Shown: positions 44,964 to 54,944, numbered from the stretch's first letter. The stretch: 64,000 bases of DNA from Paenibacillus sp. MMS18-CY102 (GCF_009789195.1 NZ_WSTC01000009.1:120194-184193); one strand, 5' to 3'. Notes: generated by a model not told the origin, from the letters alone. Numbers and translations: made by a program.

Positions 44964-46649
44964 TTATTCATCATAATCATCAACGGACAACAGGAGTTCA
45001 TTCGAAGCGCACTCCCCTGTGTAGCTGTCGCCCTCATACGTAAAAGAGTAGCGTGCAATGCAGCGTGTGGCGACCTCATTTTGCTCGCCATCTTCCAGTT
45101 CTGCAACGAATACGAAATATCTTGCCCGCACGCTCGATCCCGGGGATATAACGCCCAGCGGCAACCCTTGATTGACTGGAAAACCGGATCGGGTTTTGCC
45201 ATTTACACGTGTGTCCTGCAGTTGGAAGCCTGGGGGATAAGGGGATCGGAATAAAGCAGTATCCGCGTCCCAATTGCCTTCATTCGTTATAGTAAATGTA
45301 AATGAGACCGATTCACCCATAACAAACTCTGCCGGATGCGCAGCCGCCACAACCGAAAGGATTGGTGAGGCCAATTGAGTGACAACCGCATTCGATAACG
45401 TGTATTGTTCCACAATTCTGCCGTCTGGCAAGCGAAACGTGTAGGTAATCCGTGCGTGATTCGCAAGCGGAGGCAAACCAACTCGAGCTGCCGACTGCTG
45501 GATGAGAACCTGATAAGCAATTGTCGTATGGGCTCCCGCACGCAATGTGCCTAGCGATATTCCGTTCGTGAGGGAGGCGCCTTTTCGCGGCACTCCATCA
45601 ATGATTACACTGTCTGGCACGAGCACGGTTCCGGGAGGGAGCAAATCGGTGAGGACAGCATCCACAGCAAAGCTGCTGCCATTAACGACCACTGCATCGT
45701 AGGCTATTATTGAACCAACTGGTGCAATTGCACGATTGGCAGAGAGGGTGACGGACACAACGGGAGCAATGACCGCCACTTCGCTCGTATTCGTGCGCAT
45801 GCGCTGCTCCTGGCCATTCACCGTGTAATCGACAACGGATTGGATCGTGACCTTGGAAGCAGCTGCCGTGCCATTTAGGCGCAAGCTGACTCGAATAGTT
45901 ACTGTGGAACCTGAAGCAATAGTGCCGATAGGAATGCCGGCGTCCGGGTCGATCCAAGCTGTATGCACATCGTTAATGATGACGCTGCCGGGAACGAACG
46001 TGAAGCCGGGAGGGAGCGGAATGTGAACAGTGACTTGGCCGATAGGCTCGACCCCTTCATTTTTCAATACAATATCATAATTCAGCACATCTCCAGCATA
46101 CGTAACAGGCGAGCTCAATTGCCCATATGCATGCAGTTGAAAAGGCACGATAGCCGTTGTCACTTGGTTCGACTGCACAGCCTCGGCCACGGCTCTGCCT
46201 TCTTGTGTTGTGAACCGATAAGCAATATGGGCTTGATTGGCGAAAGAGAGGGACTCCGGGATGGCAATCATGATGGCTTGAAAAACGAGCTGTACGGCAG
46301 TGCCAACCGCAATCGTCCCAAGTGCGATGCCTGTTGCCGGCTTGCTGCCGGGAATAGGGGAACCGTCGCGCAGCACGCTGTTGGGGATGAAGGATAAGCC
46401 AGCAGGCAAGGTATCATAAACGATAACTTCCGCATCGCAATTGCCGGCGTTTCCGATCGTCAGCGTGTACGTCACCGTCTGCTCTAGGGCAAGTTGGCTT
46501 GGTGCCGCTTTTTTAATTGCTGTAATTAAAGGGCCGACTAACGGCGTTTGAACCGTATTGGAGTAGGACACCTTCTCAAGCGAGCCGCTGCTGAACCGGA
46601 CAAGCGTCTGATTCAGCAGCATCATGTCATGCGCGCTTCCTTGCGTCAT
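44964..46649 (-). CDS. C-terminal part of split DUF11-repeat protein
   Basis: 561 residues. It starts at an ATG overlapping the stop of the upstream part (ATGA). Its first residues are not a new N-terminus but the middle of a repeat: LLNQTLVRFSSGSLEKVSYSNTV is exactly the tail expected of the unit interrupted upstream. Four further DUF11-type units follow (cores VTYTLTIGNAGN, LNYDIVLKNEG, IAYDAVVVNGS, VSFTFTITNEGN), more diverged than those upstream. It ends in the acidic tail SVDDYDE without LPxTG, transmembrane anchor or S-layer domain. Read as the distal part of one gene broken by a frameshift; separate translation by coupling is possible. Confidence 0.75.
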   Translation of the reverse strand: MTQGSAHDMMLLNQTLVRFSSGSLEKVSYSNTVQTPLVGPLITAIKKAAPSQLALEQTVTYTLTIGNAGNCDAEVIVYDTLPAGLSFIPNSVLRDGSPIPGSKPATGIALGTIAVGTAVQLVFQAIMIAIPESLSFANQAHIAYRFTTQEGRAVAEAVQSNQVTTAIVPFQLHAYGQLSSPVTYAGDVLNYDIVLKNEGVEPIGQVTVHIPLPPGFTFVPGSVIINDVHTAWIDPDAGIPIGTIASGSTVTIRVSLRLNGTAAASKVTIQSVVDYTVNGQEQRMRTNTSEVAVIAPVVSVTLSANRAIAPVGSIIAYDAVVVNGSSFAVDAVLTDLLPPGTVLVPDSVIIDGVPRKGASLTNGISLGTLRAGAHTTIAYQVLIQQSAARVGLPPLANHARITYTFRLPDGRIVEQYTLSNAVVTQLASPILSVVAAAHPAEFVMGESVSFTFTITNEGNWDADTALFRSPYPPGFQLQDTRVNGKTRSGFPVNQGLPLGVISPGSSVRARYFVFVAELEDGEQNEVATRCIARYSFTYEGDSYTGECASNELLLSVDDYDE

Positions 46650-49600
46650 AATGTAACCACAAGCACTTGGAAGGTTACAGTTGAAGATGCGCTAGCGGCA
46701 ATGGAACCGATCGCAATGCCGGTATTAGGATTGCCTGCTGGCCTTGAAACATTATCTACGGTGACACTTCCTGTAACGAAGGCGGTTCCCGCCGGGACAG
46801 GATCCACAAGCACGACGTTGTTAACCGTGCTAATGCCTCGATTAGTGACTAGAATTGAATACATGATCGTGTCTCCTACGACGGCGTCGATTGCTGTCGT
46901 GCTTTTGACAACGGAAACATCAGGCGAAGAGACAGGGATGGATAGCGTGTTGGAATTGACGGTTCCCGTCAAGACCCGGCTGTCTGGCGCAGTATACTTA
47001 TAGATGCCCGTTGCCATATTTACGAGCTGCTGGGAAGGGGGCAGCGTCTGGATAATGACCTCATACGACACCGAAACGACAACTAGAGCTCCTGGGTTAA
47101 CCGTGCCGATGGAGAATCCGGCTGCTGGATTAGCGCCAGGCTGAGGAACACCGTTTACTTGCACGCTGTTTGGAATAAATGAACCGCCGGATGGGATAGG
47201 ATCGTTCAACGTGACTTCAGCTGGCAGATTCCCTGTGTTTGTAATATGCAGCTCGTAGGTCACGGTGTCGCCGACGGTTGCGTTCGTCGTGCTGCCTGTT
47301 TTTAGAATCGCAATGATAGGCAAATAGACAGGCACGATGACGGTATTCGAAAAAGCGGTGCCTGAGAAAGAACCTGAAGTAAAGGTCGCGCTTGCTTGGT
47401 TGCTCAGTTGCGCGGGAGATGGCAGGCTCGTTATGCTCACATCGAAGGTGACCGTCGCCGTTGCTCCTGGTGCAATCGTCCCGATTGAAATCCCGGCAGA
47501 TGGCGATGCCGCTGGACGGGACAGTGTATCAACAGTAACGCTTCCTGCAACGAATGATGTGCCATTTGGAATGGAATCCACGACAATGACATTGTTGATT
47601 GGCGCAATTCCGCTATTCGTGACAGCAATCGAGTACGTGACCGTATCACCGACAATTGCAGTCGGGACGTTCGAGGTTTTGGCGACGGCCACGTTCGGAG
47701 CAGACACCTGAATCGACAGCGTATTGGATGAGAGCGAACCGTCTAGCGTCCGGCTATCCGGGAGTGTATACGTGTATGTCGCTGATGCTTGGTTAATTAA
47801 TTGCTGGCCAACAGGCAAGGATTGAATGACGACAGAGAAGGCAACCGTCGTCGTGCCAGTCACATTGCCGAGCAATATTCCGGTAGAAGGGTCTGCGCCT
47901 GGCACCGGTTGATTTTGGACGATAACGCTGTTAGGCACGAATACAGTCCCCGCAGGGATCGTATCGGTTAATGTGACATCAGCGCCGTAGTTTCCTGTGT
48001 TCGTAATCACTACCGAATAGGTGATCGTATCGCCAACGGTTGCATTCGCGGTGCTGCCAGTTTTAACCGCACTTAGAATTGGCTGATACACTGGCGTACT
48101 GACTGTATTGGAAAACGTAACGCCGGAGAAAGCGCCTGATGTGAACGTTAACGATGACTGGTTATCTAGCTGTGCGGGGTTAGGCAAGGAAACTACCGTG
48201 ACTTGGAAGGCAATCGTAGCTGTTATGCCGGGCGCGATCGCATCGATTGCGACACCTGTGGCCGGATTCGCGGCAGGCCGTAACAATCCATCAACAGATA
48301 GAGAGCCCGAAACGAATGCCGAGCCAGCCGGGATCGGGTCGGTAAATAAGACGTTCGTTATTGAGGCAATTCCGCTGTTCGTAACCGTTGTGGTATAGGT
48401 GAACGTATCGCCGATTGACAGCGCTGTGGCAGGCGTGCTTTTGACGACAACGGCATTGGGCGCTGATACAGGGAAGGTTACGGTGTTGGACACGGCAGTT
48501 TGATTGAAGGTCCGGCTATCTGGCAGCGTGTATGAAATGGCGGCTGTGCCTTGATTTGCTAACTGCTGCGGCGTTGGCAAAGAATTGATAACGACGGAGA
48601 ACATGACAGTTGCCGTCGCACCGCCCGCTACTGCGCCGACTGGGATGCCAGTAACAGGGTCTGCGCCGGGAAGGGGCGAGCCGTTGAGCAGCACACTGTT
48701 CGGTTCAAAGGCAGTGCCCGTCGGAATGTTGTCCGTTACGGTAACGGTAGCGGGGTAGTTGCCGCTGTTCGTGATCGCGAGCGTGTAAGTGACCGTTTGC
48801 CCGACCGACGCATTAGAAGTGCTGGCGCTCTTCGCTACGGCGATAACCGGCTGATAAACAGGCGTGGATACCGTATTCGAGTACGTCAATCCCGAGAACG
48901 CGCCTGAGGTAAAGGTGGCAGTGCCAATATTGGCCAGCACGGCTGGATCAGGTACGGCGTTCACGGCATTGTTGAACGTAACCGTTACGCTGCTGCCTGG
49001 GGCCAGCGACCCTAGCGGGATGCCGCCTCCTGGGTTAGCGCCAGGTACAGGCACGCTGTTGACGATGACGGTTCCGGGAATGAACGATGAGCCAGCCGGA
49101 GCGGGAGCCGCATATTGCAAATTGTTGATCGTTTCAATCCCATTGTTCGTGATGACCGTTGTATATATGATTGTGTCGCCGATTGTAGCTGCTGTCGTAG
49201 GCGTACTCAGCACAACGGATACATTCGGCGCTGATACTGGGAAGCTGACCGTATTGGAATTCACGGAGCCAGTTAACGTACGGCCATCTGGCGGCGTATA
49301 CGAGTAGGCTGCTGTACCTGTGTTAGTGAGTACTTGCGGTGAAGGAAGGGAGGTGACCACGACGCTGAATGTGACGGTGGACGTGCTGCCAGGCGCAATA
49401 CTGCCAAGGTCGATTCCAGTCGCTGGCGATATTCCCGGGAATGGAAAGCCATTAACGATTACGCTGTTATCTGTAAACGTGGTGCCGGCTGGAATCGTAT
49501 CGGTTAACGTTGCCTGAGCAGCCAAATTGCCTGTATTCGCCACAGCAAGCGTGTAGACGATTGTATCGCCTAAGGTCGCATTGCTTGAGCTAGCGCTCTT

Positions 49601-52600
49601 GGTTACGGAGATCTGCGGCTGCGTGACTGGCGTGACCGTCGTATTCGAAGCTGTCGTCGCAGAGAAACTCCCTGAAGTAAAGCTGGCGGTCGATTGGTTC
49701 GTGATCTCTGATGGTATCGCCATCGTTATCATCACCTCGAAGGTTACGGTAACCGAAGCCCCTGGTGCTAAGGTTCCGATAGATATGCCGGTCTCGGGGG
49801 AAGCATCCGGCCGGGTAACGCTTTGAACCTGCACACTGCCTGGCATGAAGCTGGTGTTAGCCTGGAGCTGGTCGCGCAAAATGATGTTATTCACGTTGGC
49901 AATTCCGTTATTAGTGAGTACAGACGTGTAAACCATCGTGTCTCCAACAACGGCCGACGATCGGCTTGCACTTTTCGTTAACGATACATTCAGCAGGGCG
50001 ACAAGAACGGTAACGGCATTGGAGGCGGCAGAGCGTGTCACCGTCCGACCATTGGCCAAGGCGAATTCATATGCTGCCGAAGCTTGGTTGACGAGCTGCC
50101 TGCTTGCCGGATAATTGTCCACATTCACGACATAACTGACGATGGAGGTGGCTCCTGCCGGAATAACGCCGACAGGTATGCCCGTGACCGGGCTAACGCC
50201 AGGCGTTGGAGCCCCGTTGACCAACACGCTATTTTCTACAAATGAACTGCCGGCAGGAACAACATCCGTTAAGGTTACCGTCGCCGAGGCATTGCCGGTG
50301 TTCGTTAACGAGAACCAATAAGAGAACGTATCCCCAACTGTTACATTCGCAACGCTTGAGGATTTTGCTATCGTAATAAGCGCTTCGCTGACCGGCGTCG
50401 TTACGGTGTTTGAAATGGATGTGCCCGTAAATGCGCCCGAAGTAAAACCGACACTTGCCACATTGCTCAGCGTTCCGGTGGATGGCAAAACGTTCACGCG
50501 AATTTTAAAGGTGACGGCTACTGTGGCGGACGGGCTTATTGAGCCAAGCGAAATGCCTGCATTCGGATTAGCCAGAGGGGCAGCTACGGCGTTAATCGTC
50601 ACGCTGCCCGCAACAAATGATGCGATAGCTGGAACAGGATCGGATATGACAGCATTGTTGACTGGTGCAATCCCGTTATTGGTTACTAGTAGCGTATAAG
50701 TGAGCACTTCCTGAACGGCAACAGCTGTATCGCTTGCGCTCTTCACAATGCTAACGTTCGGAGCGGAAGCGGGAATGGTTACGGTGTTCGAGATGCTGCT
50801 TCCGGCAAGGTTTCTGCCGCTAGGCAACGTGTACGTATAGCTCGATGCGGCTTGGTCCACGAGTACAGCAGGCGATGGCAGCGTATTGAGCAGCGTTTGG
50901 AACGTAACGATGACAAGTGCATTATGCGCCAGGCTTCCAATGGGGATGCCCGTCAGCGGTGAAGAGGAGGGGCTCGCAACGCCATTAATCGTGACAGAGC
51001 CCGCGATGAAGCTTGAGCCATTGGGAATGTTGTCCGTAAGGGTCACGTTAGCTGCGCGATTGCCTGTGTTGCGAGCGGTTATCGTATACGTAAGTGTATC
51101 GCCGACGGTCGCGGCTGTTGCATTAGCCGACTTGCTTAGCGTAATGACAGGCTGATAGACCGGTGTCGTGACGCTGTTGGACGCGGTTGTTCCCGTAAAT
51201 GTGCCAATGGAGTAAGATACATTCGACTGGTTAACGAGCTGCGAGCTGGCCGGCATGGAGCTGACGGTTGCTTGTATGGTAACGGTGATAGAGCTTCCGG
51301 CAGCGATGGTTCCGACAGTGATGCCGGTGCCAGGGTTCGCAGTAGCGTTCGGCGTTCCGCCGACGATGGCACTGCCAGCTACAAAAACTGTCCCAGGGGG
51401 CAAAATATCTGTCAACGTAACTTTCGTTACGGGCTCCGTGCCATTATTCGTAATGATGGACGTGTAAGTGATCGGTTCGCCGACCGCGACATCTGTTACG
51501 TTCGCTGATTTCGCCACTGTAACGTTAGGCAACGAAACGGGAAGCGTAAGCGTGTTGGATGAGGCAGATCCCGAGACCGTACGTCCATCAGGCGGTGTAT
51601 AGGTGTAGGTGGAGGTTGCCTGATTGACGAATTGCGGAGGGGTCGGCAGCGAGTTGACCTGTACATCAAACGTTACGGTAGACGTTGCGCCCGCTGCGAC
51701 GGTGCCGATGGCTACGCCTGTAACTGGATTAGCGCCTGCATTGACATTGCCGTTGACGCGAAATGATCCGGTGATGAACGAGCTGCCCGTTGGAATATTG
51801 TCGGCTAGCGTAACTGCAGCGCCAATATTGCCCGTATTGGATACGAGGAGCGTATAAGTGACGGTACTGCCAACGGTTGCCGTTGTTCGGTTAGCGCTCT
51901 TGGCTATCCCAATAATTGGCGTATAGACGGGCGTACTGACCGTATTCGATGGGATAACGCCCGTAATCGTTGGCCCGCCCGCAACGCTCTGAAAGGTAAA
52001 AGCAGCGTTCGCACTATTAGGCAAAACGAAGCCGCTTGGCGTTGCCGTAACTTTGGCTTGGTACGTGATGACGACAGAGCTGTTTAAATTTAATGCGCCT
52101 AAAGGAACGCCGGCGATGATGTCATACGTTGGCTTCGTAACGCCTGCTACAGTGACACTCCCGCTGACGAATGTTAACCCTGCAGGCAGTGCATCGGTTA
52201 ACACGACGCTCGCTGCATTCGCTGTGCCAGTATTGCTTACAGTAACCGTGTATCTAATCGTATCGCCGACGACGGAGCCTGTAACATTAGCGCTCTTGGT
52301 GAGGGCGATCGATGGCGAGTTAATATTGATCTGAATCGCATTCGCATTGACGACGTACGCATCGCCGGAAGTCGTTAGAATAAGCACGGCGGAGGACTGG
52401 TTGTTCACGAGCCGGGCTGAAATATCGACATTCGTAATATCCCAGCCTTGCCTTCCGCCTATGATGTTCGAGCCAGGCGTACCGTTCGTTTGGTTGCGGC
52501 TGCCGAACGTTCCAGTCGTATTCAGCGCACCTGCGTCATTATTAATTTGGGAAGCAAAAAAATTGTTGGCAAAATTGTTCGGTCCAGACAAGGCCACGGC

Positions 52601-53359
52601 AGTTCCTGAGGTTGGCCCAAATAACGCTTGATCGCCTGTACGGTTGGCATCGCCTTCCTGGGCGCTGAATAACGCTCTGCCGCCAAGCGCGCCAGAGATC
52701 GGCGTGGCAAAGCCAGTTAACGTTGTCGATACTGAACCTGATGTGGCTTGCACTAACACGGCGCCAGCCCGAAGCGACATATTGCGAAACGGAAGTGTAG
52801 GATTCTGGTAAATGACGCCGAGCGTCCAGCCCGCATGGTTAGCTGTAGAGTCGTTGTTAATGACAATCGTGCCTACGACGTTGCCTGTCGTATATGTACC
52901 TGCTCCGCCTTGCGTGATGAGCGTTGTTACATTTGACGAGCGTGTATAGGCAAAAGCGCCGTTGCCGAGGTTCACTTGATTGCTTGTGGCCGAATCAGGC
53001 GAAATGCTAAAAGTGCCAGCAGGCGTCGTGAACGTTACGGCATTGTTGATAAAAGCGCTCAAATCGACGTTGCCGTTAATATAAGAGCCGCCCCAGATTA
53101 GCTCTGCGTATAAAATGGTGCTGCCTGCTGGCAACGTTAAGATCGCAGATGAGCTGTTGCTTGCATAAGCGCTCGTCGTGCCAGCTGGATAGGATAAATA
53201 AGTGGAGGAAGTGTTCGTCGTCGAGAAAGCGCCAATGCTATCTTCCGTTCCTGGCACGCCAACTGTATCGGAGCGGCTTAAGCCAAGCGTATTTCCTGTA
53301 AACGTTATTGCACCAGTTGCATTAAATGTAGCTCGCGTAACGAGTGGAATCAGGATCAC
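46646..53359 (-). CDS. Giant DUF11-repeat protein (N-terminal and repeat part)
   Basis: About 2237 residues. Residues 1-350 are a Ser/Thr/Asn/Gly-rich N-domain (GAITFTGNTLGLS, ILYAELIWGGSYI) without Sec signal; then 15 DUF11 (Ig-like) units of roughly 128 residues, alternating in two types: one with SNTGN/YTYTLPDGRT, the other with TNNGI/FTSGAFSGT. Family members in Bacillus and Paenibacillus are large putative spore-coat or surface proteins; role unproven. The GTG at the frame's 5' end lies inside a near-perfect Shine-Dalgarno (AGGGGGTGATCC), so translation probably starts at the CTG or ATT 6-9 bases later. It ends abruptly mid-repeat. No Cys in the repeats. Confidence 0.8.
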   Translation of the reverse strand: MILIPLVTRATFNATGAITFTGNTLGLSRSDTVGVPGTEDSIGAFSTTNTSSTYLSYPAGTTSAYASNSSSAILTLPAGSTILYAELIWGGSYINGNVDLSAFINNAVTFTTPAGTFSISPDSATSNQVNLGNGAFAYTRSSNVTTLITQGGAGTYTTGNVVGTIVINNDSTANHAGWTLGVIYQNPTLPFRNMSLRAGAVLVQATSGSVSTTLTGFATPISGALGGRALFSAQEGDANRTGDQALFGPTSGTAVALSGPNNFANNFFASQINNDAGALNTTGTFGSRNQTNGTPGSNIIGGRQGWDITNVDISARLVNNQSSAVLILTTSGDAYVVNANAIQININSPSIALTKSANVTGSVVGDTIRYTVTVSNTGTANAASVVLTDALPAGLTFVSGSVTVAGVTKPTYDIIAGVPLGALNLNSSVVITYQAKVTATPSGFVLPNSANAAFTFQSVAGGPTITGVIPSNTVSTPVYTPIIGIAKSANRTTATVGSTVTYTLLVSNTGNIGAAVTLADNIPTGSSFITGSFRVNGNVNAGANPVTGVAIGTVAAGATSTVTFDVQVNSLPTPPQFVNQATSTYTYTPPDGRTVSGSASSNTLTLPVSLPNVTVAKSANVTDVAVGEPITYTSIITNNGTEPVTKVTLTDILPPGTVFVAGSAIVGGTPNATANPGTGITVGTIAAGSSITVTIQATVSSMPASSQLVNQSNVSYSIGTFTGTTASNSVTTPVYQPVITLSKSANATAATVGDTLTYTITARNTGNRAANVTLTDNIPNGSSFIAGSVTINGVASPSSSPLTGIPIGSLAHNALVIVTFQTLLNTLPSPAVLVDQAASSYTYTLPSGRNLAGSSISNTVTIPASAPNVSIVKSASDTAVAVQEVLTYTLLVTNNGIAPVNNAVISDPVPAIASFVAGSVTINAVAAPLANPNAGISLGSISPSATVAVTFKIRVNVLPSTGTLSNVASVGFTSGAFTGTSISNTVTTPVSEALITIAKSSSVANVTVGDTFSYWFSLTNTGNASATVTLTDVVPAGSSFVENSVLVNGAPTPGVSPVTGIPVGVIPAGATSIVSYVVNVDNYPASRQLVNQASAAYEFALANGRTVTRSAASNAVTVLVALLNVSLTKSASRSSAVVGDTMVYTSVLTNNGIANVNNIILRDQLQANTSFMPGSVQVQSVTRPDASPETGISIGTLAPGASVTVTFEVMITMAIPSEITNQSTASFTSGSFSATTASNTTVTPVTQPQISVTKSASSSNATLGDTIVYTLAVANTGNLAAQATLTDTIPAGTTFTDNSVIVNGFPFPGISPATGIDLGSIAPGSTSTVTFSVVVTSLPSPQVLTNTGTAAYSYTPPDGRTLTGSVNSNTVSFPVSAPNVSVVLSTPTTAATIGDTIIYTTVITNNGIETINNLQYAAPAPAGSSFIPGTVIVNSVPVPGANPGGGIPLGSLAPGSSVTVTFNNAVNAVPDPAVLANIGTATFTSGAFSGLTYSNTVSTPVYQPVIAVAKSASTSNASVGQTVTYTLAITNSGNYPATVTVTDNIPTGTAFEPNSVLLNGSPLPGADPVTGIPVGAVAGGATATVMFSVVINSLPTPQQLANQGTAAISYTLPDSRTFNQTAVSNTVTFPVSAPNAVVVKSTPATALSIGDTFTYTTTVTNSGIASITNVLFTDPIPAGSAFVSGSLSVDGLLRPAANPATGVAIDAIAPGITATIAFQVTVVSLPNPAQLDNQSSLTFTSGAFSGVTFSNTVSTPVYQPILSAVKTGSTANATVGDTITYSVVITNTGNYGADVTLTDTIPAGTVFVPNSVIVQNQPVPGADPSTGILLGNVTGTTTVAFSVVIQSLPVGQQLINQASATYTYTLPDSRTLDGSLSSNTLSIQVSAPNVAVAKTSNVPTAIVGDTVTYSIAVTNSGIAPINNVIVVDSIPNGTSFVAGSVTVDTLSRPAASPSAGISIGTIAPGATATVTFDVSITSLPSPAQLSNQASATFTSGSFSGTAFSNTVIVPVYLPIIAILKTGSTTNATVGDTVTYELHITNTGNLPAEVTLNDPIPSGGSFIPNSVQVNGVPQPGANPAAGFSIGTVNPGALVVVSVSYEVIIQTLPPSQQLVNMATGIYKYTAPDSRVLTGTVNSNTLSIPVSSPDVSVVKSTTAIDAVVGDTIMYSILVTNRGISTVNNVVLVDPVPAGTAFVTGSVTVDNVSRPAGNPNTGIAIGSIAASASSTVTFQVLVVTL

Positions 53360-53491
53360 CCCCTAGGTGGCAAAATTCTGGCGAAGAGGGCAGAAGCAGC
53401 AGTTCTTACCATTCATTTTCATCCTATGAGCATGAGCTCGAATATATTTGTCATGCTACATATTGTTCATGCAGCGCAAAATTAAAGGTTG

Positions 53492-53516
53492 AATTATAGA
53501 TATAATGAGTCTATGA
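53492..53516. promoter_or_regulatory. Promoter/operator element copy 1 (before TrxB-like gene)
   Basis: 25 bp containing a TATAAT -10 inside the inverted repeat ATAGA-N9-TCTAT. It matches copy 2 (54965-54989) at 23 of 25 positions. No clear -35. Likely operator of the neighbouring Rrf2 regulator. Confidence 0.6.
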
Positions 53517-53563
53517 TATAGATGATAACCGTTGCAATGCGTATACAGGAGGGAGAAGGGCTT

Positions 53564-54469
53564 ATGATTTACGATTGTGCAATTATAGGCGGAGGCCCGG
53601 CAGGGCTTAATGCCGCATTGGTGCTGGGAAGAGCGAGGAGAACTGTGGCGTTGGTCGACAACAATCAGCCCCGCAATGCCGTAACGCATGCTTCGCATGG
53701 ATTTCTAACGCGGGATGGCGTTACGCCTGCTGAATTCCGGCGGATTGCTTATGAAGAGGTGCTTCATTATCCTACAGTCGAACATCACCCTGTTACCGTA
53801 ACAGCTGTTCATAAACATGCTGAGGGCTTCGAAATCGAATATGGCAACGATCAACGGATTCGATCCAAGAAGCTGTTGGTCGCAACTGGGCTGCAGGAAA
53901 TTTTACCCGATATTCCAGGCGTTAAGGAGCATTATGGCAAAAGCCTCTTCCAATGCCCATACTGCGATGGCTGGGAGCTGCGGGATCAGCCGTTAATCGT
54001 AGTGTCCGAGCATCCACGCGTGTTTCATATCGCTAAGCTGCTTTACCAATGGAGCCATGATCTCGTTATTTGTACGAATGGCCAGAGCATTATGTCCGAT
54101 GAGGAAAAAGAAGTGTTAACTTCCCGCAACATTATCGTCACGGAGCAACAGGTTACCGCATTCCATGGCGTGAATGGCAGGCTCCAGGAGGTGGAGTTCT
54201 CGGACGGCACTCGCATGGCGCGAACCGGCGGCTTCATTACGCCACAATGGACGTCTCCGCATGCCACTTTATGTGAAGGGCTCGGATATGAACCGACGGA
54301 GCTAGGCGGAATATCGGTAGACGGAATGGGAAAAAGCACGACTGTCGATGGTTTGTTCGCTGCTGGCGAAGCGACAAGCGGCGGTTCTACACAGTTAATA
54401 ATTGCAGCGTCAGCCGGCAGTATGGCAGCCATTAGCATCAATACGGAATTGATGGAAGAGGACTTTTAG
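53564..54469 (+). CDS. Thioredoxin-reductase-like NAD(P)/FAD oxidoreductase
   Basis: 301 residues with the low-molecular-weight TrxB fold: FAD motif IIGGGPAGLNAALVLGRARR, active-site CPYCDGWELRDQP (C-x2-C), and C-terminal GLFAAGEATSGGSTQLIIAA. The middle NAD(P) domain is diverged: the usual GGGxSA is replaced by VVSEHPRVFHIA. It would transfer electrons from NAD(P)H through FAD to a disulfide partner not identified here. GGAGGGAG gives the start. Followed 73 bases later by an Rrf2-type regulator, a common arrangement. Confidence 0.88.
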   Translation: MIYDCAIIGGGPAGLNAALVLGRARRTVALVDNNQPRNAVTHASHGFLTRDGVTPAEFRRIAYEEVLHYPTVEHHPVTVTAVHKHAEGFEIEYGNDQRIRSKKLLVATGLQEILPDIPGVKEHYGKSLFQCPYCDGWELRDQPLIVVSEHPRVFHIAKLLYQWSHDLVICTNGQSIMSDEEKEVLTSRNIIVTEQQVTAFHGVNGRLQEVEFSDGTRMARTGGFITPQWTSPHATLCEGLGYEPTELGGISVDGMGKSTTVDGLFAAGEATSGGSTQLIIAASAGSMAAISINTELMEEDF

Positions 54470-54474
54470 CTTAC

Positions 54475-54504
54475 TTGACATTTTAGTTTAATAACCGGTA
54501 TCAT
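54475..54504 (+). promoter_or_regulatory. Promoter of the Rrf2 gene
   Basis: TTGACA, 18-base spacer, TATCAT. The -10 sits in a degenerate third copy of the shared element (54494-54512, 11 of 19 positions matching copy 2). Confidence 0.6.
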
Positions 54505-54542
54505 GGACGCTTAAAGTCTTGAATTGAGGCGGATGATACCGG

Positions 54543-54944
54543 ATGAAATACTCGAAAGCAACCAACTATGCCTTGCATACGATGTTATACCTAATGGCAG
54601 CCACGCCGAATAAACCGATTGGCGTTCAGCAGTTGGCAGAGCGGCAACATGTTTCACCTACGTATCTGTCCAAAATATTAACGAAGCTCGTCAAAGCAGG
54701 CATGGTTGAATCGGCGTCCGGCGCCAATGGCGGATATCGGCTGAAGCGTGATTGGGAACAGATCTCTTTCCTTGACATCATTCATGCGATTGAAGGTACT
54801 GCTTCCTTGTTCGATTGCAGCTTGGATCATGGCCTGGAATGCCCGATTCAGCGGGTCGTGCTGGAAGCTGAACGCCAGATGGAGCAGCATTTGAAAAACC
54901 AAACGATGGCAGCGCTAGCCCAATCCTTCAAAAACGGCCTTTAA
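54543..54944 (+). CDS. Rrf2-family transcriptional regulator
   Basis: 133 residues. Winged-helix domain with HVSPTYLSKILTKLVKAGMVES and GANGGYRLKRD, the typical Rrf2 wing. The C-terminal sensor part has only two Cys, in FDCSLDHGLECPI, where Fe-S Rrf2 proteins such as NsrR and IscR have three; this points to a thiol switch or a modified cluster. Flanked by the TrxB-like gene and the methyltransferase gene, which carry the shared element; it is the likely local regulator. Confidence 0.9.
   Translation: MKYSKATNYALHTMLYLMAATPNKPIGVQQLAERQHVSPTYLSKILTKLVKAGMVESASGANGGYRLKRDWEQISFLDIIHAIEGTASLFDCSLDHGLECPIQRVVLEAERQMEQHLKNQTMAALAQSFKNGL

Noticed and set aside
46700..52600. Many plus-strand frames of 60-150 codons opposite the DUF11 gene
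   Set aside because: They recur at the repeat period and reflect the repeat sequence of the minus-strand gene.
43664..53359. Genomic island or prophage marked by a tyrosine recombinase next to a giant gene
   Set aside because: The recombinase matches XerS, a chromosomal resolvase; no att repeats, tRNA or phage genes are present.
53381..53491. Sigma-K promoter for the giant gene on the minus strand
   Set aside because: CATAGGATG resembles part of the -10, but no AC motif lies at the required distance.
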